Shown here: positions 1-8,951 of the stretch, piece by piece
Layout of the letters: each line of letters starts with the position of its first letter
How positions within the stretch are numbered: the first letter of the stretch is position 1
Source: Entamoeba invadens IP1
Taxonomy: Eukaryota; Evosea; Mastigamoebida; Endamoebidae
Assembly (NCBI RefSeq): GCF_000330505.1
Contig: NW_004191811.1
Span: forward strand, 91,221-102,495
Reading direction: 5' to 3'
Length of the DNA stretch: 11,275 nucleotides
Program-made: the position numbers and the translations under genes
Notes under the pieces: model-generated
Told to the model about the DNA's origin: nothing
What the model saw: the letters and a program-made list of their open reading frames with translations, nothing else
Databases searched by the model: none

Positions 1-381
1 GATTTATAATATGAAAAACAAATGCTTTATTTTATTAGTGTTTATTAAAACACAAAACGTCCGTTATAAAATCAAAATATTGACAGACAACACAAACAAC
101 ATTTAAACTGAATACATGAAGAGTAATATGACAACTCTTGGTTTTCGAAATAAACATGCGTTGTTTTGTCATAATTCAACACGCTCAAACGACACGTTGA
201 TTAACATTATTTCGGTTTTAGATGAAAAAATCATTTGCTTTTAAAATAATTTTAAAAATTATTTTAATTATTTTTCAACTAAATGACAATTTGGTTTATG
301 TATTACCATTTTAAGGTTTTGGACTGGAAATAATTAAAAAATAGCAAAAAAATAAAAGTTGTTGTTTTTTGATTTTTTTTA
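1..381. other. AT-rich non-coding stretch
   Basis: No coding frame worth calling is visible. The stretch is dominated by A and T runs. The only notable item is a 17-bp word at 54-70 (AAAACGTCCGTTATAAA) that recurs exactly at 8537-8553. Confidence 0.6.
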
Positions 382-471
382 ATATTCGATAAGAGACCTC
401 CCTCTTATTTTTTGGTCTCTTATCGAATATATTATTATCTCGAATAGCCCTCTTATCGAATATTTACTGTA
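382..471. repeat. Palindromic transposon-end-like repeat
   Basis: ATATTCGATAAGAGACC at 382-398 is matched by its perfect reverse complement at 414-430, giving 17-bp arms around a 15-bp loop. A third copy of the core (CTCTTATCGAATAT) lies at 450-463 and runs into TTTACTGTA. Read on the minus strand this gives TACAGTAAATATTCGATAAG, which looks like a Tc1/mariner/pogo terminus (CAGTA after TA). Only this end shows a CAGT tip, so the other end is probably lost. Read as a degraded MITE terminus with subterminal repeats; the family is not determined. Confidence 0.55.
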
Positions 472-596
472 ATTGTTAAAACAATTAATTTATCATATAT
501 TATTGGATTAAATAAAAAAATTTGTCATTATTTTAGTGTTTGTTTCAAATAATTTTCGTTTAATGGAAACATAAAAATAAACAACATTTGGTTATA

Positions 597-656
597 CAGT
601 GGTAATATAAACCCACTTAATTTAGAATAAACCCATTTAAGTGAGTAAATTTTGTT
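597..656 (+). repeat. Terminal inverted repeat, left copy of a widely spaced pair
   Basis: The repeat begins CAGTGGTAATATAAACCCAC directly after a TA (595-596). Its reverse complement is found at 7687-7743, next to a TA at 7744-7745. Aligned over about 60 bases the two copies agree at roughly four positions in five. The CAGTG tip and flanking TA are typical of Tc1/mariner ends. Internally the motif TAAACCCAYTTAA occurs twice. Either these are the two ends of one 7147-bp element or ends of two separate insertions. Confidence 0.7.
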
Positions 657-1457
657 GAACTTTGGTTGAACTTTAAGCCAAAATAGAAAAAACTTAAGAA
701 GTATTAACTCAATAATCAATATGTTAAGACATATGACTGGATGAGACCCATTTACTGGATACACGTGTCTATTTTTTTTATCCACAAAACAAACCAGTTT
801 CCATGGATGGAAAAAATAAAAATTATATAAATAGATTATTTGTTATTTTTTTGTAAACAAAATTTTATTTTGCCGAATTATTTTTTCAATGTTTGTAAAA
901 TCAAAAAAATATTCAGATTTATTACAAACATTAAAACAATCGTAATTATAAATCAAAAATTCTCAAAGTACATCGAAGTTTAAAAACAACGTACATATTT
1001 AAATATGTAATTATATTAAATCAAGACATAATTTCAAAAATTATAATAAAATATCAAACTTATTAAATATCAAAAGCGTGATTTCCACAACGTTGTAATT
1101 AAATCAAAAACCCAATTAATAAACTTTCAAACAAAAACACAACTAAATTAGTTGTTTGTTGTTTGTTTTTGTTGTATATCAAGTCGTCTATGATATCAAT
1201 ATTAACAAACATCTGTTATTTCAGTGTTTTCCTTGACATTTTGATGTGTATAAATATATTCGACATCAATACAAATGTAAGCGACAATACACATTTATTA
1301 ATAACATTAATAATACTGTAATTATACTCATATTTAGAAATATACTTAACAATAAACATAAATAACATCCAAGCGACAAATGAAATATCAATTAAATTCT
1401 TTTAAACAATCTCAATTTATTACTAAAACATACACAATAAAAATTATATTAACAATA
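657..1457. other. AT-rich non-coding stretch
   Basis: No gene is recognised. Position 723-743 (GTTAAGACATATGACTGGATG) has a near-identical inverted copy at 5877-5898. A short AT/AC hairpin (ACAACTAAATTAGTTGT) lies near 1140-1156. The open frame on the minus strand at 528-785 runs straight through the terminal repeat at 597-656 and is not taken as a gene. Confidence 0.55.
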
Positions 1458-1639
1458 CAGTAAAACCTCCCAAAAGCGGTACCTCTGAAGAGCGGGTTCT
1501 CTCAAGAGCGGGCATTTTTTAAACTAAAACTAAAAATAGAGTTCTCTATCGAGCGGTTTTTAAGGTTTGATTGGCTAAAAATGCCCGCTCTTGAGAGAAC
1601 AAAATTCCCACGCCCTCCCGCTCTTGGGAGGTTTTACTA
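1458..1639. mobile_element. 182-bp MITE with pogo/Tigger-like ends
   Basis: The element starts CAGTAAAACCTCCCAAAAGC at 1458 and ends in the matching inverted sequence at 1639, where the last base is mutated (expected G, found A). TA dinucleotides at 1456-1457 and 1640-1641 fit the target duplication of Tc1/mariner/pogo elements. The inverted repeats span about 63 bp each (1458-1520 and 1577-1639). They are near-identical over the outer 22 and the inner 23 bases, with a diverged middle. A unit resembling TCTCnnnAGCGG recurs in both arms and once in the 56-bp centre. There is no coding capacity, so the element is non-autonomous. The CAGTAAAACCTC tip resembles pogo/Tigger-type termini from other eukaryotes; I cannot name the family. 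Confidence 0.88.
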
Positions 1640-3082
1640 TACTTGGTTAATATATATAATTTAATATTTGAATCGTTTAAATTTTTGCTGGTTTAAAAAG
1701 ACAAACAACATAAAATGTAGATAAACAACCATATATAACAACACTATCATCTAATTTTAAGAATAAAATTATGATACATTTATACTTAAAATATGTTTAT
1801 TTGTATAACTAAACTTAGAATGTTTTAATTGTTGATTAATGATTAAATAATATAACACTTATATAAAAAAAACAATTCATTAGTTGTTATCATGTATTTA
1901 CATATAATAATTAAATAAAAAATACTTATTAAAGTATTGTATTAAACTGAGAGATTATCCTGTATGACTTAACTATTATAAATAACAATAAAGTATATTA
2001 CATATTTAACATACACAAAAAGTTGGTAATCCACTTTTTGCAACATGTTTTTTTAAGTTAAAACTGAAATATTATAATGAAAGTATAATTCAAATTATCA
2101 CTTTGTATTAAAAAAGTTTTCGTATTGTATATATAAGCTTTAGTGGTAAACAGTACCAATCATTTTATTATTTATTATTATTTTATAGATAAAATCAAAA
2201 AGAAGCTATAAACAAGTAGAAAGCGTTTTAAACCTACTTAACTACTATTATTTTGCAGTGTTTTCTCTTTTTTATTATTTAATATACAGTTAAATTTATA
2301 CGAAATGTATTATTTTTTTATTTGAGCACAACCAAAATTAAAAGTTTATCTTCTATTTAATTTTTTTAAAATATACAGTTTATATATGCTTTATTAGAAA
2401 CATTAATTAACATTTAACAGACTGCATTTTCAATTATAAATAAAATATATACAATAATGTCAATACATATGTAATTGTTGAATTCGATTTCAACTTGTAA
2501 AGTAGTTGTCTATTGATTAAATGTGTTGATTTCCCTTAGATTATTGATTGTAATATATTATGTGTATGTATATGTAAGCAACAAGTCGGAACCTAAAAAT
2601 ATTTTAAATTGTGTTATTCTCTTGATATTGATGTCATATTTTAAATTTTTAGTTTAATGTTTCATGTTTACATATTTTACAATTACCACCTTTTAATTTA
2701 AGGCTGTTTTTCAAATGAAAGTGTAACAAATAACAGTAAAACCCAATACACCAACTGTTGTTATTAAGTTAATATTATTATTAAATAGGTGCCTCCATCT
2801 TAATTGATTGTGATATTTGTGGTATTATAGAAATACATATATATATATAGACTGGAAACTATAAATTGGTATTACCATTTAAATATAACCCTAATAATCC
2901 CATTGTTAAAAACAAAAACATCATAATATTTTGTTTTTTGTATTATTTACTACCACTTTATTTTTAACGTTTTTTCAATATAAAATAGAAAAAAACCTTT
3001 AAAATACTAGAAAAAATCAACTAAATTCACTAAGATCGAGGATATAGAAAACGCGGAAGTAAAAATATTTTCTGCTTTGTTT
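1640..3082. other. Long AT-rich non-coding stretch
   Basis: No coding frame, RNA gene or clear element is recognised. It contains a short TA microsatellite near 2837-2849, a weak hairpin with AAAAAGT/ACTTTTT arms around 2018-2040, and CAGTAAAACCC near 2735, which looks like a transposon tip but has no convincing partner. Confidence 0.55.
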
Positions 3083-4127
3083 TCAAAGTAAATATCCAAT
3101 AAATTGTCCACAATTTTCGATACACAATGCAAACCTTTTTTGTGTAGAATCAATCAAATTGTTGATTTCATCCATGGAAATCGAATCCCATACAGCAAAT
3201 AATTCCTTTTCCAACTCTTTTACATTTTGAAACGAGCTCTTTTTAATCTTAGACGCTTCTCCATGATGCTCCATAAATTCTCAATTGGATTAAGATCAGG
3301 GGAATATGTTGGCCAGTTTTTGACTACTTTAACACTATTTTCTTCAAACCAATGCATCGTGTTTTTTGCAGTGTGGCATGGAGCCCCGTCCTGCACAAAG
3401 TAGAATCTTTTCCCATAAACTTTTTTGGCATCTACAAAAACTTCATTTTCTTTTAACATTTTAACATAACCATCTTTATTCATGCGACTTTGACAAATAG
3501 ATAGTTTCGTTTTAAAATTTTTCCCTATGCCTCCCCACACCATTGTAGACACGTTGTATTTAGAACAATCCACGAAAGATCCTTCTGGATACTCCCCCTT
3601 TTTCCTCCAAATACAACGGCCATCGGATAGCAAGCAAAAGCGGCTTTCATCAGAGTATATTGTATTGTTCATCCATTTATTTGATGCATACACTTTCGAG
3701 CGTTTTTCTGTCTGTTTCTTACAAAATTCAAGTCTCTTTTTAAAGTGAATTGGTTTCATGCTCGGTCTTTGGATTTGTTTGGTATAAATGAATCCTTCTT
3801 TGTGTCTGATTCTGTTGACCGTTGATGCACTACTTTTTGTTTCTTTTCCAATAATTTTTGAAGAAGAAAAAATATCTTTTGATGTCAATTCGACTACTTT
3901 CTTTGTGAATTCTTTGTCATATTTTATTTTTCTTCCTTTCTTTTTTAAAACAATTGGCTTGTCTTCTTTTAAGTCTTTTTTATTGTCAAAATGTCGCGAA
4001 AAGACATCGAAAACAAATCTTGGACTGATTTATAAGACATTCCTTTTGTTAAAGCCTTTCTCACGCCTTTAATTTTAAACATTCGATTTCTCTCAGAATC
4101 GGACAGTTTATCTGGTTCAATTTCCAT
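3083..4127 (-). pseudogene. Tc1/mariner-IS630 family transposase, two frameshifts
   Basis: This would encode the transposase of a cut-and-paste DNA transposon that inserts at TA. The start is the ATG at 4127-4125 (MEIEPDKLSDSER) and the end is a TGA at 3085-3083. With two frame changes the product is about 347 residues, the usual family length. Frame 1 runs from 4127 to a TAA at 3971-3969 and carries the first helix-turn-helix (residues about 18-45). Frame 2 is readable from about 4000 to 3220. It holds the second helix-turn-helix (KIIGKETKSSASTVNRIR), the first catalytic Asp (IYSDESRF), MVWGGI, the second Asp (FVQDGAPCHT) and the final Glu (YSPDLNPIENLW). Frame 3 (from about 3243) holds NVKELEKELFAVWDSI and the C-terminus IENCGQFIGYLL. 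The second shift fits loss of one A in an A run at 3240-3244; the first lies near 3995-4010. Spacing between the last two catalytic residues is 35. No terminal inverted repeats were found close to the gene. Confidence 0.95.
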
Positions 4128-6492
4128 TTATTATTGTTTGTTTCTCAAACCCTAGTTAATACACTATTATATATTTTGTCTTAAAAACGCGGCTATTCTT
4201 GTTAAAAATTAATTTTTGTAAATTTTTACTCAAGACATTGTGCGGAATTTTTCATATTAAAATATTGTTTTTTGTTAAAATATTATAATTATAATAAATT
4301 TAAATATAATATAGTTTACTACCATGTTATGAATTACAGTTTACTGTTGTGTTTTGTATTTTGAAAAACAATAAAACAATAGTTAAAAAAAATAATTGTA
4401 TTTGATGTCTTACTAAAATGTAATTCTCAACAAAATATGTTGAATGATAATTGAAAACATCAAAACAGTTACACAATAAAATTGATAACAATTGTTTATT
4501 TTGAATTTTTTTTGGTTTTAACAATATGTCAGATAATTTACACAATAGTTACAATGAATAATAAAGAATAACAATATCATTGACAGTCATTATTTAACTG
4601 GATATTACTTTATATATACAATATTGTATATCTATTATTAATTGACTTAAACATTTAATCATGTTGATAACTTTGTTTTATAAATAATTAAAACCGCTAT
4701 TTTTTAAGGGTTAATAATGGTAAAAATTAAGTTATTTGTGTGACATTTTTTAAAACAGAAAAAACAATTCATTGTGATTGATTTTATTGTGTGACTTAAT
4801 AATGTGGTCGCATTGTTCCTTCCGAAACTTTTTGTTCATAATTACATATAATCAAAATTTTGTAAATTCGTTATTTAACTAACTTTTTATTTTTTAATAA
4901 TACAACGAACAAGATTAATCACGTGTATTTTATAAACACAACAACATTAATAAAAGAATTAAGTGGAGCCACTTATCAAATATTAAATATTAACAATTTA
5001 AAGTTAGTTGATTTAAAGAGTTTTACTGTCAATATCTAAACTTTCATTTCGAAAAGTCCAAATATAATATAAGGCAACTTTTGAATTTAAACACAATACC
5101 TTAAACAAAAACCGTTAAACATTAAACCAAGTTTAAGAGTATATATTTGTTTACAACAATTTTTATTACTAACTTATTGCTTTCAAACATTTTAACATAA
5201 AATTTTAAAAATAAATTTGATCGGTGTCAAAGAGTTAAAAAACTTCAATAAAAATCCTTATGAACAAAATATTTGTTTAATGGTACAAACAATCAAGATT
5301 CATCAATTTTATTGTTTGTTATTTAAATTTATAATAACACACAAAATCAAATTGTAACAACACCAATACATTTTAAATAACAATAAAAAGGTGTAGTTAA
5401 CATGATACTTGATTTCGAACATAAAAATCAATAGTATGTTTTAATATTAATTGTTTGAATCACATATAAGCGTACACTCTTGAATTAAAAATATTTAAAA
5501 CAAAAAAATTATAAACTCACAAAAAAGAATAAACCACGTTATTGTTTCTACATTGTAACTTATACTTGTGTAAATTTGTACCCTAAACAACAAATATAAC
5601 GATATTTAAATCAAATAATTATTTAAAACCATTGTATTGTAACAAGTTTATAATGTGAAAATTTTACAACTAAAAAACATGGTTAATTTAAATAATCTAT
5701 AAAAATAATACTACATTTTTCAAAATAAACCGAATTTGAGTAATTCAAAATATCTTTTATGTGTAAACTGAAACCAATTAATGTGTTGTCAATCAATGTT
5801 TTTAAAAATAAATAAAAAAAATATTTTATATTTAGAAATAAATGTGTTCTATTTCCGCTATCCACCGATTTTTTGCCATCCAGTCATACGTCTTTAACAC
5901 TTCTAAATACCACCCTTTATAAATAGGAAAATGGGTTTGATTGGGTATTTTTTGTTTTTCGAGAAAAAAGTCAATTTTGCTTGAGAAGAAAAAAATATTT
6001 GAAATGGTTTTTTATTTTAATTAAAATAAACTTAAAATATAGCTTTTGTTTTTTACAAAATTCGTTTCGAAAAGTATTTTCTTTTGACAAAAAGAAGCTC
6101 AAAAAGTGAAAAAAGTGAAAAAAGAACAATAATGAGCACACTAGTCAAGCTTGAAAATAAAAGCCGGATTGAATCTGTGGTCTTTTTGTGCACATTAGTT
6201 CAATGATTGTTTTCGAACAAATAACATTTTAATGATATTTCATAACAGTAGTTGTTAAGATTCAAAAGAAGATCATAGAAAAATTAAAAACATAAATGAA
6301 TGAATTGAAAAAGAAAAGAATATAAACAATAACAATAACAAATAAATAACAATAAAAAAACAGTAAAGAAATAAGATAATTTGAATCATTGGTCGTTCAA
6401 AGTTGTTGATTGCAACCACGACAAAACCAAAATATGTTCTGATAAACAATTTAAATCTTTAATGCTTTCCAATTTTCATTTAACTTGTTTCA
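4128..6492. other. Long AT-rich non-coding stretch
   Basis: There is no convincing gene. AAAACGCGG at 4184-4192 repeats a word at 3048-3056 in the same orientation. Position 5877-5898 is an inverted copy of 723-743. A 24-codon frame starts at an ATG at 6132 (MSTLVKLENKSRIE...) after the leader AAAGAACAATA. It could be a relic of a gene start, but is too short to call. Frames at 4327-4545 and 5683-5865 on the minus strand have the Phe/Leu/Asn/Lys bias of random AT-rich DNA. Confidence 0.5.
6325..6354. repeat. AACAAT/AATAAC simple repeat
   Basis: Short run of degenerate AACAAT and AATAAC units in the AT-rich region upstream of the pseudogene at 6493. No function inferred. Confidence 0.6.
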
Positions 6493-7130
6493 ATGAATGG
6501 TTTAACTTGTGGCATGATGTTGACAAACATTAAACGAAAAAGGAAAAAGATAGATAGGCTTAAAGAACAACAAGCTCTAAAATTACCAGAGATATTAAAA
6601 AACACAAACCCGTCTTTTGAATGTTTATCTAGAAATGAGCAAATAGGATTGTGTATAAATTTGTGTTTACAAGAACATATATTTGAAAATAGAATGTGTC
6701 TGTTGTTTAACATAAATGAAGTTGTTCTTTCTGAACAAAAAAATACATTCTTTTTAGAACTGAAACTAATAGAAGAGAGAGAAGACCGAGTGAAATAAGA
6801 TATAATAAAGAATTGATAATAAACTTTATAAATTCCAAACGACATGATAATGAAGCTGTGACCAGTTTTTCAGTTTTTGAATATTGTGTAAACGAATTGA
6901 AAATAAAATGTAATTGTATCACACTCCACAAATATATCATGTATCGGCTTGGTGTTTTCAATTTTGTTTAAGGAATTCCGGATGATTCTTTGAGAATTCA
7001 AGTAAAATTAAAAGATTTGGAAGCTTTTATTTCAATTGAATTGTTTAAATTGGTTGGTTTACATCCAATGTTCATTCAATGAAGAGTTTTAAATCATTGG
7101 TTAAGTTGGGGAAGACATACAAAAGAATAA
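6493..7130 (+). pseudogene. Decayed gene of unrecognised family, ~210 codons
   Basis: Frame 1 starts at the ATG at 6493; ATGs at 6514 and 6517 (MMLTNIKRKRK) are alternatives. It runs to a TAA at 6796-6798, with a basic N-terminus (NIKRKRKKIDRLKEQQALK) and then LSRNEQIGLCINLCLQEHIF. A frame change between about 6735 and 6795 (fits loss of one base) continues as RRPSEIRYNKELIINFI, FSVFEYCVNELKIKCNCI and LHKYIMYRLGVFNFV. In that second frame a TAA (6969-6971) and a TGA (7080-7082) interrupt before the final TAA at 7128-7130. The TGA sits where Trp is plausible, in FIQ-stop-RVLNHWLSWGRHTK. Codon and residue use is unlike random AT-rich frames. The whole looks like a mostly helical, Cys- and Lys-rich, soluble protein. 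I do not recognise the family. It might belong to a multicopy protist hypothetical family, which is inference only. Confidence 0.6.
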
Positions 7131-7303
7131 AAAAACAAAAAGTTAATGATAAAAATGTACTTTGCTATTTTTACACAATTTGGTAACGTTTGAGGCTTGT
7201 TGTGATTAAATATTTTTTGATTTTAAAAAATTACATTTCAAAATCGTTATTATTAAATCAAAGTTTTGAACTTTTGTTGAAAATTGATTTTTAAAAACAT
7301 TTA

Positions 7304-7385
7304 GACCAAAAAACTAGTTACATTTTATGTAAATCGTAAAATGTGTTTTTTACACAAAAATGTAAAAATCGTACACTTTTTGGTC
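7304..7385. repeat. 82-bp hairpin repeat, inside AT-rich 7131-7686
   Basis: GACCAAAAA at 7304-7312 and TTTTTGGTC at 7377-7385 form outer arms. ACATTTTA and TAAAATGT form a smaller hairpin inside, and the TGTAAAAATCGTACAC segment echoes the left arm. It may be a tiny MITE or a structured spacer. No clear target duplication is seen. The rest of 7131-7686 is AT-rich and holds no recognised gene. Confidence 0.45.
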
Positions 7386-7686
7386 AAATACCAAATGAAT
7401 TCTAGATTCTACAAGTTTTCCACTCAAAGCATTAAAAAAACAGTGTTTAAATTTGAAAAAGACTTAAAATATCATAAAGTCTTCACCAGAACAAGTCAAC
7501 ATATACGCTAGCCTGAGTTTTGCAAATGTCATGAAATAAATTTTAATTAATTATTTTTTCTTTTTTGTTTTTTTTGTTATTAAAATATTATTTTTAATAA
7601 AAAATAATTTGTTATTATTAAAATGTTTTTGTCTTATAACATAATTTCAGTTTTTTTAATTTTTTATTATTTCCAAAAATAAAATC

Positions 7687-7743
7687 AAAAATTACTCACT
7701 TAAGTGGGTTTATTCCAAATTAAGTACTTAAATATTGTCACTG
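7687..7743 (-). repeat. Terminal inverted repeat, right copy of a widely spaced pair
   Basis: Read on the minus strand from 7743, this begins CAGTGACAATAT and continues GGAATAAACCCACTTAAGTG. It matches the left copy at 597-656 at about four positions in five and is followed by a TA at 7744-7745. It faces the left copy, as element ends should. See the entry at 597 for interpretation. Confidence 0.7.
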
Positions 7744-7852
7744 TAATATCGAATGGAATTATAATTACAAAAAACAACAATTAATTTTGCTTTTAGTCCA
7801 AAAATTAGTAAATTAGTAAATTTTTTTTTCATTTTTTTGTAAAAGTCTTATA

Positions 7853-7895
7853 GGTAGGCTACAGAGTCGTTACCGGCAACAGAGTGGTTACCGAA
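7853..7895 (+). repeat. Left inverted repeat of the 2-kb element
   Basis: It holds two tandem copies of an 18-bp unit, ACAGAGTCGTTACCGGCA and ACAGAGTGGTTACCGAAG, after the tip GGTAGGCT. Such tandem units at an end are typical of transposase binding sites. Confidence 0.85.
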
Positions 7896-8410
7896 GAAAA
7901 AACTGCTTCTTTTCTTCTTTTGTATTGAAAAAAGATTCTTGCATTTTTTCCTTTCATTATTTAGGTTTTTTTTGAAAAGCGGTGGATAAAGGATTTTTTT
8001 GTCCGAGCTGGTTTTTGTCGACAAAGAAAAAAAGAAAGAGCTTTTTTCAAATCATAATTTAAATTGGTAAAAGTTTTGTTTTTTAATAGTTGAACAAAAG
8101 CTTTATTTAATTAATTTTTAATAATAATTTTTACTAAAAACAATAGTTAATATACAACTTTTGCCTAATTGTGTTTTCTTAAAAAACAAAAAACAATCAG
8201 ATACAGTTGGCAAAACGGAATATTTTTCACCAACAATGAATAGTTTTCAAAAATAATGAAAATAAGCTTAATTTTAATACCTAAATTAACGGGAAATTCA
8301 TCCTAATGAGTAAAAAATGACACAAAAAATCAACTATTTTTGATCATATTTGAATGGTTATGAAACCTCAAAAAATAGCATCAAATAAAAAAAAGCATTA
8401 TTTCTGATAC
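7896..8410. other. Left interior of the 2-kb element
   Basis: AT-rich, with a slightly G-richer patch at about 7975-8045 (AAGCGGTGGATAAAGG, then GTCCGAGCTGG). Two frames there look faintly coding, but stops interrupt both, so no gene is called. It could be the leader or the decayed 5' part of the gene at 8411. Confidence 0.4.
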
Positions 8411-8770
8411 ATGTCGACAAGCAAAAAAATTATCTTCGAGAGAAGTACACAATTTATTATTGTGTGTGCGTGGGATAATCCAGATTTTGATAAAAAGTTC
8501 GAGTGTATTTCTGAAAAAACAAATTAAACAGGCCTGAAAACGTCCGTTATAAATTATAGTCAATAAAAGTGATTTGTGTGCTTTTAGATACTTTGACAGC
8601 GGGGTGTACATTAAGGGCGTCCTTGAAGATGTTCATTTTAGAAAGCGTGATGGGATGAAATAAAAGAGTTTTTAAAAAATCATCTTTTTGTTGTCGATAG
8701 ACTTCTAAGAGATTTTATAACAACATTGATTATTTTATTAAAATGTATACAAAATGTTTTTGGTCTTTAG
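8411..8770 (+). pseudogene. Possible decayed coding region, unrecognised
   Basis: An ATG at 8411 opens MSTSKKIIFERSTQFIIVCA, then WDNPDFDKKFECISEKTN, ending at a TAA (8525-8527). A second frame at about 8563-8663 gives SDLCAFRYFDSGVYIKGVL and EDVHFRKRDGMK. The first frame resumes at about 8651 with WDEIKEFLKNHLFVVDRLLR, stopping at 8768-8770. The acidic/basic mix and G+C-richer bases suggest a decayed protein gene rather than random sequence. The reading frame is uncertain: for 8390-8536 another plus frame is also open. It lies inside the 2-kb element, in the same orientation as the coding region at 8952, and the two may be parts of one gene. No function can be given. Confidence 0.35.
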
Positions 8771-8951
8771 AAAGAATTGTAGTGGTTTGGAAATATTTGG
8801 ATGACATTTTTAATAAATAATAGTAAAAATAATAATTTAAAATGTCATTAAAAATTTATCAGAAAATAAAAAAAATGCCTTCAATTAACAAAGATTTTTT
8901 TTCGATTAATTTTTAACTCGAAGGTGAAAAACTTTCATTCGAAATACATTC

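Noticed and set aside
528..785. Minus-strand open frame of 85 codons
   Set aside because: It runs through the transposon terminal repeat at 597-656 and has the residue bias of random AT-rich sequence.
3527..4072. Plus-strand open frames at 3527-3748 and 3788-4072
   Set aside because: Both lie opposite the minus-strand transposase, whose motifs are unmistakable; they are antisense shadows.
2735..5030. CAGTAAAAC words facing each other as ends of the DD35E transposon
   Set aside because: Only about 10 bases match, the right copy lacks a flanking TA, and the similarity does not continue inward.
6480..6961. Minus-strand open frames at 6480-6845 and 6707-6961
   Set aside because: They are antisense to the plus-strand pseudogene and rich in Phe/Leu/Ser as expected for shadows of Lys/Glu/Asn codons.
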